In this document: positions 1 to 9,253 of the stretch, one piece after another | How positions within the stretch are numbered: position 1 is the first letter of the stretch | How the letters are laid out: each line of letters opens with the position of its first letter | Position numbers and translations under genes: made by a program | Assembly: GCA_035535055.1 (NCBI GenBank) | Contig: DATLQT010000108.1 | Location: forward strand, 52,108 to 116,107 | DNA: 64,000 nucleotides | From: UBA6019 sp035535055 | GTDB taxonomy: Bacteria; Chloroflexota; Dormibacteria; Dormibacterales; Dormibacteraceae | Reading direction: 5' to 3' | Notes under the pieces: generated by a model | Seen by the model: the letters and a program-made list of their open reading frames with translations, nothing else | Told to the model about the DNA's origin: nothing | The model's database searches: none

Positions 1-1
1 C

Positions 2-898
2 GACTTCTACGTCACCGTTCTCGGGCTTCGCTTCATCAAGCAGACCGTCAACTTCGACGTTCCCGACACCTACCACATCTACTTCGGCGACCGCCTCGGC
101 ACGCCGGGCACGGCGATGACCTTTTTCGGCTGGCCGCACCTCCCCTGGAGGAAGGCCGGCAACGGCCAGGTGACGGTGGTGGGCTTCGCGGTTCCACCGC
201 CCTCGCTCGACGGCTGGGCGAGACGACTGGCCGGGCTCGGCGTCCAGGCGACTCGGAGCGAGCGCTTCGGCGCCGGCGTGCTCAGCTTCCCCGACCCCGA
301 CCAGATCCGGCTGGAGCTGGTGGGCGACTCTGACCAAGCCCGCTGGAACGCCTGGCCGGACGGACCGGTCGCGCCCGAGGAGCAGATCCGCGGCTTCCAC
401 GCCGTCACCCTCTCGGTCGTGGAGGAAGAGCCGTCGAGCCGCTTCCTGACCGAGACCATGGGCTTCCGCGAGGTCGCCCGCGAAGGCTCCCGGGTCCGCT
501 TCGAGACGGGCGCGGGCGGACCGCACGCGGTCCTCGACCTGCTCGTCGACCCTAACCTGGAGCGTGGTGAGGAGGCCACGGGCACCGTTCACCACGTCGC
601 TTGGCGGGCGCTGAACGATTCCCACGAGCTGGACTGGCGGGCCACGCTGGTGGCCGCCGGCCGCGAGGTGACGCCGGTCATCGAGCGCAAGTACTTCCGC
701 TCGATCTACTTCCGCGAGCCGGGCGGCGTGCTCTTCGAGATCGCGACCGACCAGCCTGGCTTCACGGTCGACGAGCCGGCGGAATCGCTCGGCTCCGGGC
801 TGCAGCTTCCCGCCTGGCACGAGGATCGGCGGGCCGACCTGAAGGTCAACCTGCCCCCGATCGCGGTCCCTGCGATCGCCGGCCGGCCGGGGGCCTGA
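2..898 (+). CDS. Ring-cleaving dioxygenase, VOC/glyoxalase family, MhqO-like (5' end outside window)
   Basis: The frame is open from the first bases, so the gene begins before the window; 298 residues are visible. The opening peptide (GLRFIKQTVNFD, then YHIYFGD) is the typical N-terminus of MhqO/MhqE-type ring-cleaving dioxygenases. Two vicinal-oxygen-chelate halves follow, with candidate metal ligands in FHAVTLSV and HHVAWRA and in the C-terminal GGVLFEIATD. These non-haem iron enzymes are linked to quinone/catechol detoxification. The stop lies 6 bp before an MhqD-like esterase gene, the same pairing as B. subtilis mhqED, which supports the call. Exact substrate is inferred only. Confidence 0.85.
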   Translation, partial: DFYVTVLGLRFIKQTVNFDVPDTYHIYFGDRLGTPGTAMTFFGWPHLPWRKAGNGQVTVVGFAVPPPSLDGWARRLAGLGVQATRSERFGAGVLSFPDPDQIRLELVGDSDQARWNAWPDGPVAPEEQIRGFHAVTLSVVEEEPSSRFLTETMGFREVAREGSRVRFETGAGGPHAVLDLLVDPNLERGEEATGTVHHVAWRALNDSHELDWRATLVAAGREVTPVIERKYFRSIYFREPGGVLFEIATDQPGFTVDEPAESLGSGLQLPAWHEDRRADLKVNLPPIAVPAIAGRPGA

Positions 899-904
899 TT
901 CGGA

Positions 905-1579
905 GTGCAAGGACCGCACCAGGGCCAGCCAATCGTCACGGCCGGAGAGCCGCTCGAGAGCGCGTCGGCGGCGATGATCCTGGTCCACGGCCGGGGCGCC
1001 TCGGCGCGCGACATCCTGACCGTCGCCGCCGCCGTCGACACCCCGGGTTTCGCCTACCTGGCGCCCGAGGCCGCCGGCAGCGCCTGGTACCCCAACCGCT
1101 TCATGGAGCCGATCGAGACCAACCAGCCATGGCTCGATTCCGCGCTGCAGGTTGTCGGTGACGTCCTTGCCGGGGTCGAGCAAAGGCTCCCGTCCGATCA
1201 CATCGTCCTCCTCGGTTTCTCACAGGGCGCCTGCCTGGCGCTCGAATTCGCCGCGCGCAACGCGCGCCGCTACGGCGGGCTGGTCGGTCTCAGCGGCGGC
1301 CTGATCGGGCCCGACGGCACGCCGCGCGACTACCCAGGAAGCCTGGCCGGCACCCCGGTCTTCCTGGGCTGCAGCGACGTCGACCCCCACATCCCGGCGG
1401 AGCGGGTGCGGGAGTCGGGACGGGTGCTCGAATCGCTGGGAGGCAAGGTGCGGGTGGAGCTCTACAGAGGGCTCGGCCATGAGGTCAACGAGGACGAAGC
1501 CGCGATCGTTCGAGCGCTGATGGCGGCGGTTTCCCGCCGCGAGGAAGTGGGGGACCCGGGCAGCCGGGCTCCCCGTTAG
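905..1579 (+). CDS. Phospholipase/carboxylesterase-family alpha/beta hydrolase, MhqD-like
   Basis: 224 residues from a GTG start 6 bp after the dioxygenase stop. An alpha/beta-hydrolase with LVHGRG (oxyanion region), nucleophile elbow GFSQG with Ser106, acid in SDVDPHIP and catalytic His in GLGHEVNED. This is the size and motif set of the carboxylesterase/MhqD family. Next to an MhqO-like dioxygenase it most likely takes part in the same aromatic/quinone response. Its stop codon TAG runs directly into the Shine-Dalgarno of the next gene, so the genes are probably co-transcribed. Confidence 0.85.
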   Translation: MQGPHQGQPIVTAGEPLESASAAMILVHGRGASARDILTVAAAVDTPGFAYLAPEAAGSAWYPNRFMEPIETNQPWLDSALQVVGDVLAGVEQRLPSDHIVLLGFSQGACLALEFAARNARRYGGLVGLSGGLIGPDGTPRDYPGSLAGTPVFLGCSDVDPHIPAERVRESGRVLESLGGKVRVELYRGLGHEVNEDEAAIVRALMAAVSRREEVGDPGSRAPR

Positions 1580-1592
1580 GAGGTACCGCTGG

Positions 1593-2429
1593 ATGGCAGT
1601 CATCGCACCCGTCAACCCGATGTCCGCCGCGGGCAAGAGCACCGTCATGACGGTCCTTCGGCGCGACCGCGAAAAGTTCGAGCGGATGGTCTCGGACCCC
1701 GCCCACTGGAACGTCCAGACCCGCTGCACCGAGTGGGAGGTCCGCGACCTCGTCGGGCACATGATCGACGTCACCGAGGGCTACCTAGCGCGCTGGGATG
1801 CCGCGAGGAAGGGCGAGGCGCCGGGAGCCGTCGGCCTCCAGGTGATGGGGGAGACGCTCAACGACCACGCGCTCGACTTCCGCAAGCTGCCCCGGGAGGA
1901 AGCGCTCGCCCGCTGGAAGGAGGATGCCCTCAAGTGGGATGCCATCCTCGAGGGCCTCTCCGCCGAGGAGTGGGAGGGAACCCTCGTCACCCATCCCTAC
2001 ATGGGGCCGGTCCCCGCGGGCTTCTACGGCGCCTTCCAGATCATGGACTACGGCATCCACCCGTACGACATCGAGTACGGGCTGGGGGACAAGCTCGCCG
2101 ACATCGACGAGGCATCGGCGGGGATCATCCTGCCTTACTGCCACATCATCATGCAGTACACCGTTGACGCCGAATCCGCCAAGGGCGTCGACTGCGTCTA
2201 CGGCATCGACGTCGCCGGGCCCTGGGGCGGCAAGTGGCGGGCCACCGTGAAGGATGGGCAATGGGCCGCGGTCGAGGAGAAGGGCGACTTTGACGGCTGC
2301 GATGCGCTCTTCCGCTACAACTCCGCCTCCGACTTCGTGCTGACCACCTTCGGCCGCTTCCCGGGCGGGTCGGCGACCGGCGACCCGGAGGTCATCGAGG
2401 CGGTCCGGCACCTCTTCTTCCGATTCTGA
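1593..2429 (+). CDS. Maleylpyruvate isomerase/DinB-type mycothiol-dependent enzyme family protein
   Basis: 278 residues; ATG preceded by a strong AGGAGGT at 1578-1584. The first ~130 residues match the MDMPI N-terminal/DinB-like four-helix fold (WNVQTRCTEWEVRDLVGHM, then a DHALDFRKLP segment), with the conserved His of the metal site in VGHMIDV. The C-terminal half contains a sterol-carrier-like region. Such proteins are thiol-dependent transferases or isomerases in mycothiol users. Lying behind mhqO/mhqD-like genes it could conjugate or detoxify electrophiles; that role is inference. Confidence 0.8.
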   Translation: MAVIAPVNPMSAAGKSTVMTVLRRDREKFERMVSDPAHWNVQTRCTEWEVRDLVGHMIDVTEGYLARWDAARKGEAPGAVGLQVMGETLNDHALDFRKLPREEALARWKEDALKWDAILEGLSAEEWEGTLVTHPYMGPVPAGFYGAFQIMDYGIHPYDIEYGLGDKLADIDEASAGIILPYCHIIMQYTVDAESAKGVDCVYGIDVAGPWGGKWRATVKDGQWAAVEEKGDFDGCDALFRYNSASDFVLTTFGRFPGGSATGDPEVIEAVRHLFFRF

Positions 2430-2533
2430 ACGGGATCTCCATCTGGGCGGCGGAGCTCCGGCGCTGGAGCCCGTCGCCCATCCCGCCGCCCTTTCCGCTG
2501 GTCGAGATCACCGCCGGCGGTGGCGCTGGGCTG

Positions 2534-3028
2534 GTGAAGGCGATGGGATCCGAGAGCGACCTGGTCGCCACCCGGCTCGGCCGCGGCTGCCGTGCCTTCG
2601 TCGCCTGCCTGGGCGACGAGGTGGCCGCCTACGGCTGGGTCTCCTCCAGCCCCGAGTGGATCGGCGAGGTCCGCCTCCAGATCTGCCCGGGCGAGGGGGA
2701 GGCGTACCTTTGGAACTGCGTCACCCTCGGGCCTCACCGCCGCCGCGGCTTCTTCGGGGCCCTGATCGAGCAGGTCGCGGCGCGGCTCCAGGCGGAGGGT
2801 CTCAGCCGGCTCTGGATCGCCGAGGCCGGCGGGCCCGCGGTGCCGGCGCTGTCGGCGGCCGGCTACCGCCCGGTGGTCGAGATCACCGAGGCTCGCTGGG
2901 GACCGATTCGAAGGCTGCTCGCTCTCCCGGCGCGGGAGGCCGACCCGGAGTCGGTCGCCGCCGCGCGACGGGCGGTCTCGCTCGGGGGCCGGCGCCTGGG
3001 GGTGCTGCCGGCCGTGAGGCGGCATTGA
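2534..3028 (+). CDS. GNAT-family N-acetyltransferase
   Basis: 164 residues from GTG 2534. The GNAT acetyl-CoA loop is visible as LGPHRRRGFFGALIEQ followed by the Gly-Tyr motif AAGYRPVVEI. Substrate unknown. The start is doubtful: the same frame stays open upstream to about 2426 and encodes plausible GNAT N-terminal sequence (ELRRWSPSP...), but it has no ATG, GTG or TTG, only CTG/ATC-type codons. The stop TGA (3026-3028) overlaps the TTG start of the next gene, so the two are translationally coupled. Confidence 0.75.
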   Translation: MKAMGSESDLVATRLGRGCRAFVACLGDEVAAYGWVSSSPEWIGEVRLQICPGEGEAYLWNCVTLGPHRRRGFFGALIEQVAARLQAEGLSRLWIAEAGGPAVPALSAAGYRPVVEITEARWGPIRRLLALPAREADPESVAAARRAVSLGGRRLGVLPAVRRH

Positions 3029-4074
3029 CGGCGCCTACCGGCCCCCTGCTGACGACGGTGGTCGGCAGCTACCCGCAACCCGATTGGCTGGTCGACCGCG
3101 CGGCGCTGGGCGGGCGGCTCCCGCCGCGCACCCGGGCTCCCGAGCTCTGGCGGGTGGCGCCCGAGTTCCTCCAGGAGGCGCAGGACGACGCGACCCTGCT
3201 GGCGCTGCGCGACATGGAGCGGGCGGGGATCGACATCGTCACCGACGGCGAGATGCGCCGGGAGAGCTACTCCAACCTTTTCGCGACCGCGCTCGAAGGC
3301 ATGGACGTCGTCAACGCGGGGACCGCCCTCGACCGGACCGGGCATCCGAACCCAGTGCCCCGGGTGGTCGGGAGCATCCGCCGCACCCGGCCGGTGCTGG
3401 TACGCGACGCGACCTTCCTGCGGGCCAGCACCCGCCGAGCGATCAAGGTCACCCTCCCGGGCCCGTTCACCATGTCGCAGCAGGCCCAGGACGACTTCTA
3501 CGGCGACGAGGCAGCGCTGGCGATGGACCTGGCGGCGGCCGTCAATGAGGAGGTGAAAGACCTCTTCGCCGCCGGGGTGGACGTGGTCCAGCTCGACGAG
3601 CCCTACCTGCAGGCGCGGGCCGAGAAGGCGAGACTGTTCGCCCTTCCGGCCATCAACCGGGCGCTGGAGGACGTCGAGGGCACCACCGCGCTCCACACCT
3701 GCTTCGGCTACGCCCACGTTGTGCACCAGAGGCCGGACGGCTATCCCTTCTTCGCCGAACTGGCGGTGGCGCGGGTCGACCAGATCTCGCTCGAGTCGGC
3801 CCAGCAGAAGGTGGACCTGACTATCCTCGGGTCGGTGCCCGGCAAGACGTTCATCGTCGGGGTCATCGACCTCTCCGACGAGAGCCCGGTCGAGGATCGC
3901 GACACCGTCGCGGCGCGGATCCGCTCCGCCCTTCGGCACGCGCCGGCGGAGCGGATCCTGGTCGCGCCCGACTGCGGGATGAAGTACCTCGACCGCGCGG
4001 TCGCCCACGCCAAGCTGCGGGTGATGGTCGAGGCGGCCGAGCTGGTCCGCGCCGAGCTCTACGACCGGGGCTGA
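3025..4074 (+). CDS. Cobalamin-independent methionine synthase family protein (MetE C-terminal domain type)
   Basis: 349 residues from TTG 3025, overlapping the preceding stop in a TTGA junction. A stand-alone MetE catalytic barrel (VVGSYPQP opening, DGEMRRESY, QLDEPYLQ). The zinc ligands can be placed as His224 and Cys226 (HTCFGY), Glu257 (ISLESAQ) and Cys317 (DCGMKYL), so it should be catalytically competent. It lacks the N-terminal MetE half, as in archaeal-type or 'MetE II' enzymes that use other methyl donors or act in side pathways. Methyl donor cannot be told from sequence. Confidence 0.85.
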   Translation: MTAPTGPLLTTVVGSYPQPDWLVDRAALGGRLPPRTRAPELWRVAPEFLQEAQDDATLLALRDMERAGIDIVTDGEMRRESYSNLFATALEGMDVVNAGTALDRTGHPNPVPRVVGSIRRTRPVLVRDATFLRASTRRAIKVTLPGPFTMSQQAQDDFYGDEAALAMDLAAAVNEEVKDLFAAGVDVVQLDEPYLQARAEKARLFALPAINRALEDVEGTTALHTCFGYAHVVHQRPDGYPFFAELAVARVDQISLESAQQKVDLTILGSVPGKTFIVGVIDLSDESPVEDRDTVAARIRSALRHAPAERILVAPDCGMKYLDRAVAHAKLRVMVEAAELVRAELYDRG

Positions 4075-4098
4075 CGGGCGCCGCCGTTCAGGCTAGGG

Positions 4099-4452
4099 CT
4101 AGGTCTTCGCCCGGTCCCTCCGCCCCTGGCAGGGCACGCAGGTCGTGGTCTCGGGAGCGAACTCCATCCGCTCGGCCGGGATCTCGGCGCCGCAGTCCTC
4201 GCAGTACCCGTACTTGCCGAGCGCGAGCTGGTCGAGCGCGCGCGACAGCTGAGCCTGCAGGGAGGAGCGGAGATCGGCTATCCGCTGGGCGATCTCGCCG
4301 TCGATCACTACCTGGGCGATGTCGCCCTCGTCGCCGTCAGGCCGCAGCTCGGGCGCTGCCTCCATGATCGCGACCTCCGCGGGTTCCTGGGCCGCGATCG
4401 CCAGGAGCTTGCTGCGGCTCGCGTGAATTCTTGACGTCCAGTCCTTGTCCAC
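4099..4452 (-). CDS. TraR/DksA-family C4 zinc-finger protein
   Basis: 117 residues from GTG 4452, chosen because GGAGG lies 9 bases upstream; an in-frame longer start at 4497 would overlap the likely promoter. The C-terminus has the DksA/TraR zinc finger: YGYCEDCGAEIPAERM and, 17 residues on, CVPCQGRRD, giving four cysteines. The preceding helix pair (LRSSLQAQLSRALDQLALGKYG) is the usual coiled-coil entry. DksA-like proteins bind RNA polymerase through the secondary channel. Lone monocistronic gene. Confidence 0.88.
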   Translation of the reverse strand: MDKDWTSRIHASRSKLLAIAAQEPAEVAIMEAAPELRPDGDEGDIAQVVIDGEIAQRIADLRSSLQAQLSRALDQLALGKYGYCEDCGAEIPAERMEFAPETTTCVPCQGRRDRAKT

Positions 4453-4495
4453 CCCGATTTGCCTCCGAATTGGACTACTAAAAGTTGACTGGTTC

Positions 4496-4501
4496 AATAT
4501 A
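4496..4501 (-). promoter_or_regulatory. Candidate -10 (TATATT) for the DksA-like gene
   Basis: On the minus strand TATATT at 4501-4496 is preceded by TTGCCC (4526-4521) with a 19-base spacer. It is the only AT-rich hexamer in this gap and would give a 5' UTR of about 35 nt with the GGAGG site. Spacing is long, so confidence is modest. Confidence 0.35.
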
Positions 4502-4575
4502 AGGTTTCCGGTGCCGCGATGGGCAAAATCTGTCGCAATAAGCGATCCCGGCAGCGTGGTATACCCGGCGAGGTT

Positions 4576-7419
4576 TCAGCCTTTGCCCTGGCCGCCCTCG
4601 AGGAGCTCGAGTACGACCGACTTGTCCCCGCCGCCGGTGGACTTGCGGACTCCGCCGCCCCGCAGGTGCCCTCCGCTCCCGAGGATCGCCATCACGGCCT
4701 CGCTGTCGATCGACCGGGAGTAGAAGTAACCCTGCCCGCGGCAGCCGAGCGGCTCCAGGATCCGCGCCTGCTGGCGGGTCTCGATGCCCTCGGCCACGAT
4801 CTCGACGCCGAGACTGTGGCCGAGGCCGACGATCGCCCTCAGCAGAGCCGAGCTCTTGGCGCCCCGGCTGGAGGCTTTGACGAAGGCCTTGTCGATCTTG
4901 ATGACGTCGATCGGGAAGCGGGCCAGGTAGCTGAGGGAGGAGTAGCCGGTGCCGAAGTCGTCGATGGCGACCTTGACCCCGGCGCTGCGCAGGCGCTGGA
5001 GCACCGCGGCGACATCCTCTCCCTCGCGGATGACCGCGCTCTCGGTCACCTCCATCGTCAGCCGTTCGGATGAGAACCCGGTCCGCTTCAGGACCTGCCG
5101 GATCTCGTTCACGATATTGCGGCGCTGCGCCTGCCGCATCGAGAGGTTGACGCCAAGGCGGAGCCGGCGGTCGGGGAAGGCGCCGTCCCACTCCACGACC
5201 TCCCGGCAGGCCGTCTCCAGGACCCAGGACCCGATGCCGGCGATCATGCCGGTCTCCTCGGCCAGGGGGATGAACCGGTCGGGGCCGACCAGGCCCTTGG
5301 TCGGGTGCCGCCAGCGGACCAGGGCTTCTACTCCGTAGACCTCCTCGGTGTCGATCTGGACGATCGGCTGGTACTCGACGAAGAGCTCGTTGCGGGCGAT
5401 CGCCTGGCGGAGGTCGTTCTCCATCTCCAGCCGCTCGATCGCCGCCGCGTGCATGCTGATCTCGAAGACCTCGTAGGTGCGCTTGCCGCGACCCTTGGCG
5501 CGGTACATCGCCACGTCGGCGTTGCGCAAGAACTCCTCCGGGTCCTGGGCGCGCGCGGTCGAGATCGCGATGCCGATGCTGAAGGCCGCGATCATCTCGA
5601 TGGTTCCCACCTGGAGGGGAAGCCGGAAGGCGCCCAGGATCCGCTCGGCGATGGTTATCGGGTAGGCGTCGTCGGGGATCGTGTCGAGCAGGATCGCGAA
5701 CTCGTCGCCGCCGAATCGCGCGACCGTGTCGCTCGGGCCGACGCACTCCTGCAGCCGCCCGGCGACCGCCAGCAGGAGCGAGTCCCCGGCCGCGTGGCCA
5801 AGGGAGTCGTTGACGTGCTTGAAGTCGTCGAGGTCGAGGAAGAGAACCGCCAGGCTGCCCCTGTCGCTGCGGTGCCGGGCGAGGCTTGCCGCGACCCGCT
5901 CTTTGAACAGGGTGCGATTGGAGAGGCCCGAAAGGGGGTCGTGATGGGCCTGGTGACGCAGCTTGTCCTCGAGGTCCTTGCGCTCGGTGACGTCACGGGT
6001 GTTGAGCACCACCGCTCGGACGTGGGGGTCGGCGAGCTGGTTGCTGAGGATCGTCTCCATGTAGCGGTAGGTGCCGTCGGCGTGCCGCCAGCGGGTTCCC
6101 AGCAGCTCCTGGCCGTAGTCCGTTCGAAGCAGTTCCTGGAAGGTCGTGTTGGCGGTGTTGAGGTCGTCAGGGTGGACCAGCCGCCAGAGCGTGCCGTTGA
6201 GCAACTTGCCGGTCTCGTAGCCCAGCAGCTTTTCGACCGCCGGGCTCACGTAGGAGATGCGGCCCTGCTCGTCGAGCAGGGTGATGACGTCGGAGGAGTT
6301 CTGGACCAGGGAACGGAAGCGCGCCTCGCTCGACTTAAGGCTGTCCGTCGACCGGCGAAGGTCCTCGGCGAGGTTGACGCGCTCGAGTGCCAGCGCGACG
6401 CTCGAACCGAGCCGGGACAGGCCGTCGCCGACGCCGACCGGTAGCTGCTCGGTGCCCGCGACCGAGATCACCCCGCGGAGCTTGCCCTCGATGGTGAGCG
6501 GCACGCCGGTCGCCCAACCCGTGAAGGGCGACGCGAGCCCCTCGTCGCCACGTCCGGCGAGCAGCGTCTCGTCGATCACCTTGGCGCTCACCGGGCGCAT
6601 CTCCGCGACCGCCTCCTGGAGGTGTTCGGGCAGCGTCGCGACCTTTACTTCGGGGACGTCGACCAGGCGCGGTGGAGGACCGGCCGCGACCTGCCGCTGG
6701 GTCCGCAGGGTGCCGACGGCGAGCGCGGCTCGCCCGCCCTTGACCTGCTCGATGAGCCCCATGGCTCCGCGGATGCCGGCGTCGTAGACGGCCTCCGGGT
6801 TCTCAGCGGCGACCAGGTCGTCGGCCGACTCGGTGAGCACGCGCTCCCGGCGCAGCGCCTCGGTGTAATCGATCAGGGTGCGCTTCACCTGGTGGATGAG
6901 CCAGGCGCCCGCCGCGAAGCCGGGGATGTTGACCAGCACCTGGGCGGCCAGGGCGGGCTGCGAAACCGAGAAGGAGGTGACCGCGACCGAGCCCACCAGC
7001 GAGCTGAGGAAAAGCGTGGTGATGGTCACCACGCCCCAGCCGCTCCCGAAGAGGCAGCGGAAGAGCAGGACGCCATAGAAGAGCAGGTAGAGGCGGACGA
7101 GGTCGGTGACCTGAAGGCCGACACCGACGAGCGCGAGCGCCGCGATCAGGTCCATCCAAAGCGGCAGCTTTCGCTTCAGGTACCCCCAGACCGCGTAAAA
7201 GACCAGGTAGGTGAGGGAGTAGGACGCGATCAGCTGGGTGAGGTCCTGCTTGTGCGTCCGCAGGAGGATGAAGGCACCGAACGCGGCGTTGAAGACCAGG
7301 AAGGCCATGAAGAGGAAGCGGACCCGGTCGAGGATCGTGTTGCGTGGGCCCATGGCCCTGCCGGTTGCGCTCGACAGCCGGTCGAGCCAGTCGCGACCGC
7401 CGGCGAGGATTGAGTTCAA
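4576..7419 (-). CDS. Membrane-anchored GAF-PAS-GGDEF-EAL cyclic-di-GMP signalling protein
   Basis: 947 residues from TTG 7419. Residues ~30-185 form five or six membrane segments; ~195-350 resemble a GAF-like domain; ~365-490 are a PAS domain (VQNSSDVITLLDEQG...). The diguanylate cyclase domain carries an intact RFGGDEFAIL near residue 570. The phosphodiesterase domain has the full EAL signature (EALVRWRHP near 698, NLSMRQAQ, DDFGTGYSSL, IKIDKAFV, EGIETRQQ). Both halves look catalytic, so it may be bifunctional or switch with its sensor input. An internal ATG at residue ~23 is an alternative start. Confidence 0.93.
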   Translation of the reverse strand: MNSILAGGRDWLDRLSSATGRAMGPRNTILDRVRFLFMAFLVFNAAFGAFILLRTHKQDLTQLIASYSLTYLVFYAVWGYLKRKLPLWMDLIAALALVGVGLQVTDLVRLYLLFYGVLLFRCLFGSGWGVVTITTLFLSSLVGSVAVTSFSVSQPALAAQVLVNIPGFAAGAWLIHQVKRTLIDYTEALRRERVLTESADDLVAAENPEAVYDAGIRGAMGLIEQVKGGRAALAVGTLRTQRQVAAGPPPRLVDVPEVKVATLPEHLQEAVAEMRPVSAKVIDETLLAGRGDEGLASPFTGWATGVPLTIEGKLRGVISVAGTEQLPVGVGDGLSRLGSSVALALERVNLAEDLRRSTDSLKSSEARFRSLVQNSSDVITLLDEQGRISYVSPAVEKLLGYETGKLLNGTLWRLVHPDDLNTANTTFQELLRTDYGQELLGTRWRHADGTYRYMETILSNQLADPHVRAVVLNTRDVTERKDLEDKLRHQAHHDPLSGLSNRTLFKERVAASLARHRSDRGSLAVLFLDLDDFKHVNDSLGHAAGDSLLLAVAGRLQECVGPSDTVARFGGDEFAILLDTIPDDAYPITIAERILGAFRLPLQVGTIEMIAAFSIGIAISTARAQDPEEFLRNADVAMYRAKGRGKRTYEVFEISMHAAAIERLEMENDLRQAIARNELFVEYQPIVQIDTEEVYGVEALVRWRHPTKGLVGPDRFIPLAEETGMIAGIGSWVLETACREVVEWDGAFPDRRLRLGVNLSMRQAQRRNIVNEIRQVLKRTGFSSERLTMEVTESAVIREGEDVAAVLQRLRSAGVKVAIDDFGTGYSSLSYLARFPIDVIKIDKAFVKASSRGAKSSALLRAIVGLGHSLGVEIVAEGIETRQQARILEPLGCRGQGYFYSRSIDSEAVMAILGSGGHLRGGGVRKSTGGGDKSVVLELLEGGQGKG

Positions 7420-7478
7420 GGTCTGTGGGTCGGCTCCTTAAAGGGTATAACCGCTCGCAAGATCCGGCCCGGGGAAGC

Positions 7479-8615
7479 TTACCAGCGGTCGGCTCGGAAG
7501 AGTCCGATCTGGTGCCGGGTCGAGCCCTCGGTCGCCAGGTCGGCGAGGATCTCCCCGACGATGCTGCAGAACTTGAACCCGTGGCCGCTGAAGCCCGCGC
7601 CCAGGACAACCCTCGGCTCGCCGGGCGCGAGGTCGATCAGGAAGTTCTCGTCGGGCGTGTTGGTGAACATGCAGACCTTCATCGCCTGGGCTGGCCCCGA
7701 GCCGTCGGGCAGGTAGCGGCGCGCGAAGGAGCGAAGCACCTCCTCGTCCTCGCGACCGGCGCCGTCTCGGTCGAGCAGGTCGGGATCGGCCGGCTCCAGC
7801 CGGTGGTGCATGCGGCCGAGCTTGAGCCCGGGAGGCCCTCCCGCGAAAAGGGGAAAGCCGTAGTACATGCCCTCGGGCACCTCCATGATGAAGACGGGGA
7901 ACGCCTCCGGCTGGAAGAGGTCGGGCCGGCTCACCCCGAGCCAGGCCAGCACCTGCCGCTCTGGTTCGAGCCGCGGCGCCAGCGCGGGGAAGAGCCTGCC
8001 GTTCCAGGCGCCGGCCGTGAGGATCAGCCTCTCGGCCTCGTGGTCGCCTCGGTCGGTGTGGACGCGAACGCGGTCGCCGTCGACCTCCCAGCCGAGCACG
8101 GTTTCACCCTCACGGAGATCCGCGCCGGCGGCGCGAGCGCCGGCGGCGTGGGCCAGGATGCACTTTTCCGGAACCAGGAAGCCGCCCTCCGACTCGAAGA
8201 TCGCACCCGTCCCGGGTGGCATCCGGAAGGCGGGGAAGCGCTCTCTCAGCTCGGCCGGACCGAGCACCTGGTGCTGGAGGTGGTGCTCGGCGCACGAGCG
8301 CAGGCAGCCGTCGTAGACGGCGGTGCCGGGGGCACCCACGTGGAGGCACCCGGTTATGTGCAGGATCTGCTCGCCGTACTCGCCTTCCAGCTCGCGCCAG
8401 AGCTCGTATGCGCGGCGGAGCAGGGGCACGTAGGACGGGTCCTCGAAGTAGGCGAGCCGGATGATCCGGCTGACGCCGTGCGAACTCCCCATCTCGTTGG
8501 GGATGGTGAATCGCTCGAGGCCGAGCACCCGCCGTCCGCGGCGGGCGAGGTGGTAGGCGGCGGCGCTGCCCATGCCGCCGACCCCGACCACTATCGCGTC
8601 GTAGTGCCCCGCCAT
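7479..8615 (-). CDS. solA: FAD-dependent amine oxidase, N-methyl-L-tryptophan oxidase/monomeric sarcosine oxidase family
   Basis: 378 residues, ATG start. FAD-binding Rossmann motif VVGVGGMGSAAAYHLA at the N-terminus, followed by the family-specific SSHGVSRIIRLAYFEDPSY. The C-terminal KVCMFTNTPDENF contains the cysteine that binds the flavin covalently in MSOX/SolA. Length is right for the family. It should oxidise an N-methylated amino acid to formaldehyde, glycine or the amino acid, and H2O2; the exact substrate is uncertain. Lies 13 bp behind the ASCH gene. Confidence 0.88.
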   Translation of the reverse strand: MAGHYDAIVVGVGGMGSAAAYHLARRGRRVLGLERFTIPNEMGSSHGVSRIIRLAYFEDPSYVPLLRRAYELWRELEGEYGEQILHITGCLHVGAPGTAVYDGCLRSCAEHHLQHQVLGPAELRERFPAFRMPPGTGAIFESEGGFLVPEKCILAHAAGARAAGADLREGETVLGWEVDGDRVRVHTDRGDHEAERLILTAGAWNGRLFPALAPRLEPERQVLAWLGVSRPDLFQPEAFPVFIMEVPEGMYYGFPLFAGGPPGLKLGRMHHRLEPADPDLLDRDGAGREDEEVLRSFARRYLPDGSGPAQAMKVCMFTNTPDENFLIDLAPGEPRVVLGAGFSGHGFKFCSIVGEILADLATEGSTRHQIGLFRADRW

Positions 8616-8628
8616 ACGAGGCGAAAGA

Positions 8629-9021
8629 CTAGTTCGTGGAGGTGGCCAGCACCTCCTCCTCGATGTCGAACAGCGTCCGCTTGCCGGGACAGGGGATGGG
8701 CCCCAGGGGGCGGGCGTCCTCCAGGATCCAGGCCCAGAGCTTTCCGCTCAGGGGCGGCAGCGCTGCCTTCTTCCAGTCCTCCCTGCGGACTGGACGGCAG
8801 TCGACCAGCTCGGCGATCCCGACCACGGCGCTGAGGCCGTCGGGATCGGGAGGCGGCCGCCTGAGACGGGCGGCCGCCTCTCGCTCGGAGATGCCGAACC
8901 CGCCCGAGGCGTGGAGCAGCAGAGGGCCGCGATAGCGGGTCGCCCAGGTGCGGATCTCGACCGTCTTGGTACCGGCGAGGATGAGGTCGACCCAGGGGTG
9001 GCGGATGGAGAGCGCTTTCAT
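8629..9021 (-). CDS. ASCH-domain (PUA-like) protein
   Basis: 130 residues from ATG 9021, where homology begins (MKALSIRHPWVDLILAGTK). The ASCH signature is clear: TKTVEIRTW, a central basic strand RGPLLLHAS, and a conserved GIAELVDC. ASCH proteins are small PUA-fold nucleic-acid or nucleoside-binding proteins; some are hydrolases. No catalytic role can be assigned. It precedes the SolA-like gene and may be co-transcribed with it. The 232 bp between its start and the next gene end hold no coding sequence I can support. Confidence 0.8.
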   Translation of the reverse strand: MKALSIRHPWVDLILAGTKTVEIRTWATRYRGPLLLHASGGFGISEREAAARLRRPPPDPDGLSAVVGIAELVDCRPVRREDWKKAALPPLSGKLWAWILEDARPLGPIPCPGKRTLFDIEEEVLATSTN

Positions 9022-9253
9022 GATCGCGACCCTAAGGGAGGCCTGGCCGCCGCTCCAACCAGCCCCGTTAAGCGCTCCGCGGACCGCCGCCGAACGCCGA
9101 CCTCCCAGTCGAGAGCTCCACGGCCGCACCCTCCCGGGGGCTGACTTTGGAGTTTCCCCGGTGCCCCCAAGCTGCGGGAAGAGGTCCGGTCAAGGTTAAG
9201 TCAAGACGAACCTTCCCCGGGAGAAGTCCCTCTTCGGGGGCCTGCGGGGCGAG

